Assembly (NCBI RefSeq): GCF_958450345.1
Contig: NC_088784.1
Location: 41,168,278-41,232,277, forward strand
DNA from: Calliphora vicina
Taxonomy: Eukaryota; Arthropoda; Insecta; Diptera; Calliphoridae
Direction of reading: 5' to 3'
Length of the DNA stretch: 64,000 nucleotides
The notes beneath the pieces are model-generated. The model did no database searches. It was given only the letters and a program-made list of their open reading frames with translations, and was not told the DNA's origin. Every line of letters begins with the position of its first letter. Position 1 is the stretch's first letter. Shown piece after piece: positions 10,766-20,643 of the stretch. Position numbers and translations under genes: made by a program.

Positions 10766-12005
10766 TACCGCAATTCTGTAACTTTTTATACTTTCCTACC
10801 GATGTCGTTAAGTAACGAAAACTATCGGTTGCTTTAACGAATTTAATATTCACTATTTGAAGTTAACGATATCTCTCGGTAATAAAAAACGACGAATATA
10901 GTTAAAAATATAAATGTCAATATTTTTAAAATTAAAAAATCATAAAAATATTTAATATTTTTTCGTGTTTGCAGATAAATTCGTAGTCGTGTGAATAAAT
11001 AATCGCATTTATATATAAAAATCAAGCATCAGCTCACCCAAATATGTTCGCGAAACCTACTGAAAACAAAAGAACAAGAGTTTTTTTTCTAAAAATAAAA
11101 GTAACCAAGTGTAATACATATGTCTATGCCACCACAAGTGATCATTAATTCAGAATTTAGATATGTGTTGTTATAAGGACAGTCGACAAATTCAGATGAA
11201 TTTCCTTCTTAGAATACTGTCTTAAAAACGATTTTATAACTTTTATATAAGTTTATAATCGTATCACATCGCCAGAAATGGAAATTGAATATAGGGATAA
11301 ACATTATACACTCCAGAAATGTGTTAATTATGGATATTATGCCCCAAATAAAAGTTGCTCTTAAAATTCGAATATTATTTTCTAAAATTAATATAATTGG
11401 TCAATTCACAACGTATCTTATCATGTCATATTGTCGTAATATTTCACAGTGGTTTGTATTGCTTTTCAAGCTAAAAAAGTCCTAAAATAATACTACTATG
11501 TATGCTATGTTTATTGTGTTATCGTAACCAGCCAGCAGAGACCTGAGCCGAATGCCTAAGAGTCGGTTAAGCCAAGCCGCCGAGACGAGATATGTTAGGA
11601 CATTATGACAATATGACTGATAAGAGAATTTGTGAATTGACCAAATATATGTCCAAATTTATCTTAAAAAGATAATCAAAGCATGTTAATTTTTATATTA
11701 AAAACCCAAATCAGTCCATATCTAACAAACACAAAAAAGTTGACCAACCGTACTTTCAAAAAACAACTTATTTCGAATATTTATGTTACAAAACTAACTC
11801 CTAAACAATTATCGTTATGGCTTAACTAGAACATTTTATTTGTCGTTAACCTACCGACAAATTTCGTTATCTACCGACTATTTTTAACGAAAATAATCGG
11901 TAAAATTTAATTCGGAATATCTCTTAACGATAAATATTGTTAACTAACGAATTTTGATTACTTAACGACAAAATTTTGTCGTTAAAAAGTTACAGAATTG
12001 CGGTA
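10766..12005. mobile_element. TACCGC-ended non-autonomous element, copy 2
   Basis: Reverse-oriented relative of 4952-6240. The termini TACCGCAATTCTGTAACTTT and its inverse lie between CTG (10763-10765) and CTG (12006-12008). The flanks join as AATATCTG|GATAACTATAAT, which matches the uninterrupted module at 54241-54260 (AATATCTGGAGAATTATAAT). This supports a real insertion with a 3 bp duplication. It contains a nested GGTCAATTC-type MITE at about 11395-11646. The 66-codon ORF at 11285-11485 is a repeat artefact. Confidence 0.8.
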
Positions 12006-12165
12006 CTGGATAACTATAATTGTAAATTATTTAAACTTTGTTTGAATCAATTTGTATCACTGTACGGAGCTTAGCTAAAAATTTTAAAATCGCAGAATAC
12101 AATTAAAAACTAACAAACAAGTTAATTAAGTATGTATACTCATTTAATTTTTTATAAAATCCTAA

Positions 12166-12792
12166 TTTTTATACCCTTCACCTTCGTGAGAAGGGTATAT
12201 ATAAGTTTGTCATTCCGTTTGTAATTTCCACATTTTTCATTTCCGACCATATATTCTGGATCCTTATAGCGGAGTCGATTAAGCCATGTCCGTCTGTCTT
12301 TTGAAATCAACTTTCCGAAGCCCCCATACAACTTACATACACGATTCATACATCAATATCTCCGGAATTCTTCCGGCTCGGTTGCTATTTAAATCGAGTG
12401 GACCGATTTCCACAAATGGATGAGATATAAGAAAAATCCAGGACAACCATGTTTTTTTACCTATGTATATCTGGATTAATAAGTCATTAATATAGACAAT
12501 ATGGATATATAATGATAGATATTTCAAAGACCTTTGCAATGACGTATATAATACCATATTAGGTTGGACCCACAATGGGTCAAAATTAAATTTTAACCCA
12601 ATTTGTTCACCAAAATATTAAAAAAAAATAAAAAAAACAATTCGAAAAAAAATTTTTTCCAAAAAATTAAAAAAACAAATTAGGAAAAAAAATTTGTTTA
12701 CCTAAAATATATATATTTTTTTTTGAAGTATAATTTGGTGAAGGTTATATAAGATTCGGCACAGCCGAATATAGCTCTCTTACTTGTTTTTT
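12166..12792 (+). mobile_element. Mini-me-like element, type B (copy B1)
   Basis: It starts with the foldback ATACCCTTC...GAAGGGTAT, carries GTCGATTAAGCCATGTCCGT followed by a short GTCTGTC tract, and has an A/T-rich homopolymeric body. It ends with the perfect hairpin ATTCGGC-ACA-GCCGAAT then AGCTCTCTTACTTG and a T run. Other copies: 22.79, 29.71, 45.58 and 50.36 kb. Non-coding. Confidence 0.8.
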
Positions 12793-12831
12793 AATATGAT
12801 TGGAATAGCGAAGCGCAAAGGTTTAAGCTAG

Positions 12832-13600
12832 TACTAAACCTTCGCACTTGCTTTATTACAAAGTTTATTCATTTATTGAAATCTGTCCATATTTGCACAA
12901 GTTACAGGCTATACAAAGTGTTCTAAACAGATGTGGCACTCTCTATCCTAGCTTGTAGTCTTCTCCTCTGTGGTTAGTCAAATCTCTTTAGTATTTTCTG
13001 ATGTATTACCACTTTTTTGAAGATTGACCCCACATTTCATAGTGTAAAATTTAAATGATTTTCTAATGCGGCTAAGTATCCTTGTGGCAGCAAAGTAAGG
13101 CCGTAAGGAAGGCCTCTTTACTGCAACATTTCCCGCTGGGGATGAATTGAAATACATGTGTGTGTATGTATGAATATGGTTGGATGGGAGTCAAGGATAC
13201 AGGTGCTAATGATGATGCGTTTTCATTGCCATTGAAATAAATGTGTCTTCACTTTATTCAGCCTCAGCTTTAGTGCTTCCGTTGTTATTGTTTCAGATCA
13301 AAAAAATATTTTTTAATAAGAAGCCCGCTGGAAGTCTTCATACACAAATTTCATTTTAATAGACTTAAACTTTTGAAAGACAAAGGAACAACAACAACGA
13401 CAACTTCATGACATTTTTAACATTATTTTTGTCATCATCAAATTAAAGAAGAAAAACAATACAATTCAAACTGTAGTGATATAAAGTAAAGTGTGTCACT
13501 GTGTATGTTTGTTCACATAGTGTTAGTGGCATCCAACTGTATCTAATTTTATGGTAAACATATACACGTTCATACATTCAATCACCCATTTACACATATA
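12832..13600. other. Mostly unrecognised DNA with one repeat end
   Basis: About 13085-13140 (read inverted, CCCAGCGGGAAA followed by AGTAAAGAGGCCTT) resembles 47560-47612 inverted. The rest shows no clear repeat or coding signal. Confidence 0.4.
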
Positions 13601-14000
13601 CGAGGGCGATTCAATAAGTCCGTGACTTTTTTAATGAAACACCGATTTTTGGAGTTGGAGTCAAATCTCTTGCCGCCGAGCCTAATTCTTTGATTTTTGC
13701 CATGGAATCTGCACATGTGTGCACCCTTGCATTGTCCTGGTGAAAAAGAGCATTTTTCTCGGCCAAATGTGGTATTATTTTTTAAATCCTCATCAAATCG
13801 AACCACTGTTTTGACTGCTGTTTGGTCTCTGGTGTATTCTGGTGTATCCACGCTTTGTGTTTAAATAACGGCGCAATAACTTCACCATATTGCGGTTGAA
13901 CAATGCCAAACAATCTTGCGAAGTTGTCCCAATTGCGTTTATCCGCGATTGTGAGCAAATGCGGCACCCATCTTGCGGAAAACTTTCTAATTCAAAATGA
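13601..14000 (-). pseudogene. Mariner transposase remnant
   Basis: Two overlapping open pieces (13967-13782 and 13851-13582) in different frames carry fragments of one DD34D-type transposase. The first has a degenerate N-terminal/linker part ending in the HxxxTPE-type motif (IHQNTPETKQQSKQW). The second has a scrambled catalytic part (FSPGQCKGAH in place of the FHQDNARxH motif) and the LGGKRF motif. A frameshift lies near 13830, and most of the catalytic domain between the TPE motif and the FHQDN-like motif is deleted. The remnant sits within mariner TIRs and cannot encode an active enzyme. Confidence 0.75.
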
Positions 14001-14413
14001 TCATTAAAAATTTAAACCACTGAGGCTTGTTAGATTCCTATGGCTTCAACAATTTCTCACACTTTCGTGAATTTGTTCAATTGTTTCAGGTGAGAGATCT
14101 CAACAGAGCTTCTTTAATGTTCGGCATTTTCTCTGTTTGTACGGCCACAACAATATTCAGTAAAGCACTTTTTTACCATTGAAAATTATGCTGCTGAGTT
14201 CCCATATTATTTATCAAGCAAAGCCTAGGTTTGTGTGCATCAAGTCATGTGATATTCTGCAATGCAATGAATGTCAAATACAAACTAAATGAGGCAACTT
14301 GTTAAAATTTTGATAGCAGCTAACTGCCAGATGCTTGTTGACAGGAGCAGTGTTGCTCTTTAAGTTAAGAGGCTGGAAATTAAAAAAGCCATGTACTTAA
14401 TGATCCACTCTCG
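13601..14413 (-). mobile_element. Internally deleted mariner-like transposon
   Basis: The ends CGAGGGCGATTCAATAAGTC and inverted CGAGAGTGGATCATTAAGTA match over ~34 bp and are flanked by TA (13599-13600, 14414-14415), the mariner target. The minus strand encodes WIHQNTPETKQQSKQW (about 13800-13850), a canonical mariner transposase motif. Near the left end it encodes HGKNQRIRLGGKRFDSN, from the transposase C-terminal part. At ~0.81 kb against ~1.3 kb for a full mariner, and with stops and frameshifts, it is dead. Confidence 0.85.
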
Positions 14414-14415
14414 TA

Positions 14416-14653
14416 CAATTTATACATTAGGGATATAACCATAATACAATAATTGTAGAAGGTAGAATCACTATGGAGAGTTTTCAATATGTAGCCCTAT
14501 AACGTCAAACTTTGATTTTGATTTTTTTCGACTGAGTGTACCTTATATACACAGTGTATATAGTATAACTATATACACTGTGCTAGTTGAAAAAACTGAA
14601 AAAATCGAAATTCCGCAACAAAATTACCTTTAAGTATGGCTTGATATGTTTTC
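14416..14653. other. Flank of the retrotransposon
   Basis: It holds a small palindrome at 14550-14582 (TATACACAGTGTATATAGTA...ACTATATACACTGTG). It carries no other recognised feature and is the presumed pre-insertion flank of the element starting at 14662. Confidence 0.5.
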
Positions 14654-14661
14654 ATTATTTT
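14654..14661. repeat. Left target-site duplication of the retrotransposon
   Basis: ATTATTTT directly before the element's first base recurs at 20665-20672 directly after the poly(A). It is short and low complexity but sits exactly where expected. Confidence 0.55.
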
Positions 14662-14696
14662 CAGTTCTAGTTCAGTTCTAGTTCAGTTCGGACGTG
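14661..14696 (+). promoter_or_regulatory. Internal Inr + DPE promoter of the retrotransposon
   Basis: TCAGTT at 14661-14666 fits the fly initiator TCA(+1)KTY with A+1 at 14663. GGACGTG at 14690-14696 is a full match to the downstream promoter element and falls at +28, the canonical spacing. TATA-less Inr/DPE promoters are established for Jockey-clade retrotransposons, which need an internal promoter to be copied whole. Two extra TTCAGTTC repeats lie between. The position coincides with the element's 5' end as defined by the target duplication. Confidence 0.85.
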
Positions 14697-14958
14697 TTTA
14701 TTTTTACTCCGAGATAACTCGTTATTTTAATGTATCTATCGGAAAATAAATATAAATATCTCCTGTTTATTATTTACGCGAAAGGACGCTTTTTTTTTAA
14801 TAATATTATTAAATAAAAAATCAAAACAACAACTAAAAGACAAATAAGTAAAAAAAAAAATTCTTTATATTTTTTTTTCTTTTTTTGAACCTTTTTTGTG
14901 CATTGACTATTAAATAAAGATCAAGAGTGTTAACGAAAGTAATTACAAATACTCTTAA

Positions 14959-16536
14959 ATGAGTCTCTTCAACGAAAACAGTGAGCGAAGGTTAAGTGTA
15001 AACGGCAGAAATGCATACGTTACAGTTAATGTAGACGAAAAAAATATAAACAAAACAAACAGAAGAATAGATGACAACTTGTTTTTAACAGCCAAACCTG
15101 TTAACCGCGCTCGTTCTTGTTCCCCCGCATTGACAACAACTAATGATTGTCAAACAAAAGAAAATTCAACTCAATCAGAAAATAAAAATATTTTATCTAT
15201 GCCTGAAAGTATGCTAGCTATATCAGCTTCAGATACGAAATCCACCACACTAACTACAAATAAAATTAACCCATTAAGCGGCGCTGTACCCAAGATTAGT
15301 CAACCATTAAATAATGAAAATAAATCCCAAATACAGGTTGGAATGGACCGGTATATTACAGTTTTAAAACGGGCACGAAGTCCCAAGTCCTCGAAAGCGG
15401 CACCCTTGGCCAAATTATATAAGGATAGTGAACCTCATAGACTAAACAATGAAAATCGTTTTTCTATTCTGGAATGTGAAACTAATGAACCAGTAAATAA
15501 AATCCATTCTACAAAACCACCCCCCATTTACTTGAGAGAAAATAATTCGAATCCACTGGTTCAGAGCCTGATCTCATTAATAGGAGAGAACTCTTTTTAC
15601 GTAATCCCAATCAAGAAAGGCACGATTCATGAAACTAAAATACAGGTCAATAGTGAAAACGATTATAGAAAGGTTGTAACATATTTTGAAACTCAAAAGA
15701 AAAGTTTTTACACTTATCAGCTGAAAGGAAGCAAGGGTCTACAAGTTGTAATAAAGGGTATTGACTGTAATGTTGAACCACTCGAAATAAAGCAAAGCTT
15801 AGAAGATAAAGGCTATAAGACAAAAAATGTGATAAATATTAGAAATCGCGAAAAAATACCCCAACCACTCTTCCGTGTTGAACTTGAACCCGGTGACATA
15901 AACCTGAAAAAAAATGAAACACATCCCATATATAACTTGAAGTACTTATTGCATCGTAAAATTACGGTAGAAGAACCACACAAACGATTTGGCCCCGTTC
16001 AATGTATGAATTGCCAAGAATATGGACACACCAAGCCATATTGCAAATTGCCACCAGTATGTGTCATTTGCGGGGAGTTGCATAACACATCCCAATGTAA
16101 CAAATCTAAAGATGATCCTAAAATAAAAAAATGCAGCAATTGCGGAGGTAACCACACAGCAAACTACAGGGGTTGTCCTGTCTACTCAATTGTTAAAAAA
16201 TCACAAAGCCAGAAACCAAAGATTTTCCCCGCTCAGCCATTAAATAACATCAATTTGAACTACCCCCCGTTGCAACAGACATATGACAACAAAGTAACAT
16301 ATGCAAATGTACTTAGAAACAACCAAACTCAGCCGCAAGTCCGTCAACCCCAAAACGAAAATATGAACCCAGAGGTAAGAGAGCAAACGCCAATTTTCAA
16401 TTTTACCCGACTAGAATCTACAATAGAAACTCTTGTGCAATCGGTAAATAACTTTACAAACTCAATGAGTAACATGATGCAAGAAATGCTTAAGATGCAA
16501 TCAATGTTATTGCAGGCTGTGCTTAACAGACCATGA
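14959..16536 (+). CDS. Retrotransposon ORF1: gag-like nucleic-acid-binding protein with three zinc knuckles
   Basis: This 525-residue protein would bind element RNA to form the ribonucleoprotein used in target-primed reverse transcription. Residues 1-180 are polar and Ser/Asn-rich. About 190-345 corresponds to the region that precedes the knuckles in Jockey gags (PRE_C2HC-like, ending HRKITVEEPHKRFGPVQ). Three knuckles follow: C349-C352-H357-C362, C368-C371-H375-C380 and C392-C395-H399-C406. The C-terminal ~100 residues are Gln/Asn-rich and end in a Met-rich helix (SMSNMMQEMLKMQSMLLQ). The ATG at 14959 is the first in a long open frame, ~300 bp from the promoter. The stop overlaps the ORF2 start, so ORF2 is probably translated by re-initiation. 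Architecture and length are typical of the clade. Confidence 0.93.
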   Translation: MSLFNENSERRLSVNGRNAYVTVNVDEKNINKTNRRIDDNLFLTAKPVNRARSCSPALTTTNDCQTKENSTQSENKNILSMPESMLAISASDTKSTTLTTNKINPLSGAVPKISQPLNNENKSQIQVGMDRYITVLKRARSPKSSKAAPLAKLYKDSEPHRLNNENRFSILECETNEPVNKIHSTKPPPIYLRENNSNPLVQSLISLIGENSFYVIPIKKGTIHETKIQVNSENDYRKVVTYFETQKKSFYTYQLKGSKGLQVVIKGIDCNVEPLEIKQSLEDKGYKTKNVINIRNREKIPQPLFRVELEPGDINLKKNETHPIYNLKYLLHRKITVEEPHKRFGPVQCMNCQEYGHTKPYCKLPPVCVICGELHNTSQCNKSKDDPKIKKCSNCGGNHTANYRGCPVYSIVKKSQSQKPKIFPAQPLNNINLNYPPLQQTYDNKVTYANVLRNNQTQPQVRQPQNENMNPEVREQTPIFNFTRLESTIETLVQSVNNFTNSMSNMMQEMLKMQSMLLQAVLNRP

Positions 16537-19193
16537 ACTGCCTAAGAATATGTTTTTGGAATGCAAACGGCATACGCCAACACAAAAACGAACTCGAATA
16601 TTTTTTAAGAAACCAACAAATTGATGTAATGCTGGTTTCTGAAACTCATTTAACGTCCAGAAGTTCCTTTCGAATAAATGGATATGTAATATATGACACC
16701 AAAGATCCCAGAGGTAGAGCATGCGGAGGCTCGGCAATTTTAATAAAAGCTCGAATAAAACACTACTTAATGTGTGATTTTTGCGAAGATTATCTTCAAG
16801 CTACTACAATCTGTCTTGAAGATTTTCATCGAAACTTAGTGATTTCATCGATATACTCACCCCCAAGATTCTCAATTACAGAAAGTCAATATAATAGATT
16901 TTTTAAATCACTAGGCCCCCGTTTCCTGGCTGCTGGCGATTATAATGCTAAGCACACATTCTGGGGATCACGACTGATTACCCCTAAAGGTCGTGTTTTG
17001 TTCGACTCAATCTCTAAAATGGGTTTGCATGTGCTTTCGAGCGGCCAACCTACTTACTGGCCTACTGACCCACGAAAAATACCGGATGTTATTGATTTTA
17101 GCGTGATGAAAAATATCCCTAGAGAAATGATTCAAATTGAATCCTCGCTGGAACTATCTTCAGATCACTCACCCACTATTATTACTTTATTGAGCCCCCT
17201 AGAAATTGTATCCCCGACTGGTAATTTAGCGATGGCAGGCACAAGAATAAATTGGCTCAAATATAAAAAATACCTCAGTACACATTGCTCGGAAAACATA
17301 CCGCTAAGAACACCAGAAAATATCGATCACTCTCTTATCAATTTCGATCAAAATCTCAGAATGGCTGCTCAACATGCTACCCAAACACCCCGAAAATTCA
17401 GATATAATAGAATTAATTCTGCAGATGTCGAACGGCTCTTAAATGAAAAAAGAAGATTTCGAAGAGAGTGGCAATTGCACAGATCCCCCCAACTAAAATC
17501 GAAGCTTAAAGATTGTATAAAAAGACTTAAAAAGCTCTTGGAATTTCGAAAAATGGAATCATTGAAAAAATATTTAGAAAGCCTGGACGCAACCCCACAA
17601 TCGGATTACTCATTATGGCGAGCAACAAAAAATCTTAAAAGACCCGTTATATGTAAGTCCCCCTTGCGAAATTCAAGTGGTGGTTGGGCAAGAAATGATA
17701 CTGAAAAAGGGAATCTGTTTGTTAATCATTTAAAAAAAGTATTTACACCGAACACATCAAACGAAGCAATTGAGTTGCCACCTGTTGCACCCTATTTTGC
17801 AGCAGCCGTACCCCTACGTTTTGAGATTCGAGAGATCGAAAATGCTATTGCTGATTTAAATCCCAAGAAAGCGCCTGGTATGGATAAGATCAGCAACAAG
17901 ATGCTTATGGAGCTACCCCGGATAGCAATAAAAATAATTCTTTTTATTTTTAATGCTATATTACGACTTGAATATTATCCTCCAGAATGGAAGGTTTCAC
18001 TGGTTACCATGATACCCAAGCCGGGAAAAGATCACACAAAAGTAGAATCATACAGACCCATCAGCCTATTGTCTAATATATCAAAGCTATTTGAGAAGAT
18101 ACTTATGAACAAGTTGTACCCGATGTTAACTGAAAACAATTGTATTCCGAATCATCAATTTGGATTTAGAAGAAAACACAGTACTATCGAACAAACCCAT
18201 AGACTTGTAAATATGGTGAGAAAAGCGTTTGAAGAAAAGAAATACTGTTCTGCACTCTTCATCGACATCTCTCAAGCGTTTGATAAGGTATGGCATGCTG
18301 GATTAATATACAAATTGAGTCAAAATTTACCGGCAAACACACATAAGCTGTTGGAAAGCTATTTAACTGGTCGAACATTTAAGGTTAAAGAGGGAAACTT
18401 TTTAAGTACTGCACAACCCATTGAAGCTGGAGTCCCCCAAGGCAGTATCCTGGGACCTTTTTTATATTTGATGTATTCGTCTGATATGCCAACTAACAAT
18501 CGCACTCATACATCAACATTTGCTGATGATACCGCTATTCTAAGCATTCATGAAAACCCTCAAGAAGCGTCTCGTCACTTACAAAACCACATATTTGAAT
18601 TAGAAAAATGGTTAAAACAATGGAAAATTAAAGTCAACGAGCAAAAATGTACACACATTACATTTACATTGCGTAGAGAATCATGCCCCCCTATTCATAT
18701 CAATAACCAAACAATAATTCAACAATCGGAAGTGAAATACCTCGGAATACATCTCGATCGTCGCCTTACATGGAAAAGTCATATAGATGCAAAGTTGACT
18801 CAAATGAAATTGAAATCAATTCAAATTAATTGGCTTATTGGCAGAAATTCCACGCTTAGTTTAGATTGTAAACTTCTACTTTATAACATGATCATAAAAC
18901 CGATATGGTGTTATGGCATACAGTTATGGGGCACGGCCTCAGCGTCAAATGTAGAAAAGATCCAAAGACGCCAAAACAAGTTTCTAAGAATGATCACAGT
19001 TGCCCCCTGGTATATCAAAAACGCGAATATACACAAAGATCTAAACGTGCCCATTGTAAAAACTGAAATCTCGAAAAACGTACAAAAATATTTAAAAAAA
19101 CTTGAAGTTCACCCAAACCCGCTGGCCCGCAACATATTAGATAACCGTGGCCACACTCGATTAAGAAGGAGGGACACAGCAGACCTAATCTAG
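16533..19193 (+). CDS. Retrotransposon ORF2: endonuclease/reverse transcriptase
   Basis: This 886-residue enzyme nicks target DNA and reverse-transcribes element RNA from the nick. The apurinic-type endonuclease comes first: WNANGI with N10, SETHL with E37, GDYNA with D136/N138, and SSDHSP with D211-H212, all expected catalytic positions. The linker at ~290-400 is basic and helical. The reverse transcriptase has KAPGMDKI, SYRPISLLS, LFIDISQAFDKVWH (D578), GVPQGSILGP (G633) and FADDTA (D665-D666), so all three catalytic aspartates are present. The C-terminal part contains LLYNMIIKPIWCYGIQLWGTA and ends before any RNase H domain. The start ATG overlaps the ORF1 stop as ATGA. No frameshift or stop is seen; length fits Jockey/Doc-type ORF2. 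Confidence 0.95.
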   Translation: MNCLRICFWNANGIRQHKNELEYFLRNQQIDVMLVSETHLTSRSSFRINGYVIYDTKDPRGRACGGSAILIKARIKHYLMCDFCEDYLQATTICLEDFHRNLVISSIYSPPRFSITESQYNRFFKSLGPRFLAAGDYNAKHTFWGSRLITPKGRVLFDSISKMGLHVLSSGQPTYWPTDPRKIPDVIDFSVMKNIPREMIQIESSLELSSDHSPTIITLLSPLEIVSPTGNLAMAGTRINWLKYKKYLSTHCSENIPLRTPENIDHSLINFDQNLRMAAQHATQTPRKFRYNRINSADVERLLNEKRRFRREWQLHRSPQLKSKLKDCIKRLKKLLEFRKMESLKKYLESLDATPQSDYSLWRATKNLKRPVICKSPLRNSSGGWARNDTEKGNLFVNHLKKVFTPNTSNEAIELPPVAPYFAAAVPLRFEIREIENAIADLNPKKAPGMDKISNKMLMELPRIAIKIILFIFNAILRLEYYPPEWKVSLVTMIPKPGKDHTKVESYRPISLLSNISKLFEKILMNKLYPMLTENNCIPNHQFGFRRKHSTIEQTHRLVNMVRKAFEEKKYCSALFIDISQAFDKVWHAGLIYKLSQNLPANTHKLLESYLTGRTFKVKEGNFLSTAQPIEAGVPQGSILGPFLYLMYSSDMPTNNRTHTSTFADDTAILSIHENPQEASRHLQNHIFELEKWLKQWKIKVNEQKCTHITFTLRRESCPPIHINNQTIIQQSEVKYLGIHLDRRLTWKSHIDAKLTQMKLKSIQINWLIGRNSTLSLDCKLLLYNMIIKPIWCYGIQLWGTASASNVEKIQRRQNKFLRMITVAPWYIKNANIHKDLNVPIVKTEISKNVQKYLKKLEVHPNPLARNILDNRGHTRLRRRDTADLI

Positions 19194-19308
19194 AAGGAAG
19201 AATGCCAATTTAACCAAAACAACCATGAACACAAAATTTTTTCGTCCGGCACTGGCTGGACTAATTAAATAATAATATTAGATATAAGATTTGAACCACT
19301 TATTGTTA
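19194..19308 (+). other. Proximal 3' UTR of the retrotransposon
   Basis: This short A/T-rich stretch between the ORF2 stop and the start of the inverted repeat has no repeat match within the window. Confidence 0.5.
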
Positions 19309-20626
19309 GTTCATTAAATAACACAGTACAACACATGATTTTGGGACTCAATTCTGACAATTGCACGTGAAAGTAGCCCCAAAAATAAGAACTTCTGCAT
19401 CATTAGTTTTGTCAAGTTGGCTGCCGTAATAATTTAATGACCATACGAATTTTTTTTCCTCAAGGTGGATTTTTATCACTTTTTCTATATTTTAGCACGG
19501 TTATATCTCGTATACCGTACGGAATATCTCTTTTGCGGCTGAAGCAAAGTTGTAGATATTGAATAGTAGGAAAAAAGTATGGAACATACCTACCCGAAAA
19601 AGGTGCACCCAGTGCCTTAAAAATCGCAAAAATGCCCATTTTTTAACCAATTTTTCACCTTTTTTGCTCAATAACTGGATTACAAATCCAATTATGGACC
19701 GATCACCATGAAATTAGGTCATGTGATTTGTAACTATATGAAAGTTATTAATCATGAATTTTGTATGTATACCATCATTTTTAACAGATTTATTCACTTT
19801 AAAGTGATTTTCGGAAGCGGGTCTTATATGGGAGCTATGAATAATTATTGACCGATCATAATAAAATTTTTTGACATGAATTTTATATATATAAAACTTA
19901 TTTTGAGCGAAATTTGTGTAGATACATATATAAATTAAACATTTATGACCGATAAAGTCCAATTTCGGGAGGGCATTTGTATGGGGGCTAAGTGAAATAA
20001 TGAACCGATTTCAGCCAATTTCAACAGGCTTCATCATTGTGCCGAACAAATTATATGTACCAAATTCTTTTATGATCGGTCCATAATTTGTCATAGCTCC
20101 CATATAAGACCCGCTTCCGAAAATCACTTTAAAGTGAATAAATCTGTTAAAAATGATGGTATACATACAAAAGTCATGATAAATAACTTTCATATAGACA
20201 CAAATCACACGACCTAATTTCATGGTGATCGGTTCATAATTGGATTTGTAATCCAGTTATTGAGCAAAAAAGGTGAAAAATTGGTTAAAAAATGGGCATT
20301 TTTGCGATTTTTAAGGCACTGGGTGCACCTTTTTTGGGTCGGTATGTTCCGTACTTTTTTTCTACTATTCAATATCTACAACTTTGCTTCAGCCACAAAA
20401 GAGATATTCCGTACGGTATACGAGATATAACCGTGCTAAAATATAGAAAAAGTGATAAAAATCCACCTTGAGGAAAAAAAATTCGTATGGTCATTAAATT
20501 ATTATGGCAGCCAACTTGACAAAACTAATGACGCAGAAGTTCTTATTCTTGGGGCTACTTTCACGTGCAATTGTCAGAATTGAGTCCCAAAGCAATGAAC
20601 TGAAAAATGTTGTACTGTGTAATGAA
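19309..20626. repeat. 1.3 kb inverted repeat in the retrotransposon 3' region
   Basis: Left arm 19309-19866 and right arm 20072-20626 are reverse complements with few differences, including TTGTACTGTGT-A near the outer ends, GGGTGCACC, and CGTATACCGTACGGAATATC. The 19866-20071 loop plus the inner ~180 bp of each arm are pieces of type A mini-me sequence (GATCGGTCCATAATT, CTTCCGAAAATCAC). The right arm runs into AATAAATAAATGATG and poly(A), so it reads as the true 3' end and the left arm as its inverted copy. Short ORFs here (19714-19962, 20011-20223) are repeat artefacts. Confidence 0.9.
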
Positions 20627-20643
20627 GATACAATAAATAAATG

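Larger units (their letters stand above)
10040..12831 (+). mobile_element. Modular Helitron-like element carrying two later insertions
   Basis: 10200-10764 and 12006-12110 consist of degenerate modules of roughly 140 bp. Each has an AATATCTG-AGAACTATAA phrase, a GAAGTTTAGCCAAAAATGGG phrase, and a GGCACCTCCCATACAAAGTA phrase. The same modules occur at 21.9-22.35 kb and 53.7-54.75 kb. The probable 3' end is TAGCGAAGCGC...AGCTAG at 12807-12831, like the Helitron end at 22750-22778. The array is interrupted by TACCGC copy 2 and, near the 3' end, by mini-me copy B1. The 5' end is not certain. Confidence 0.6.
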
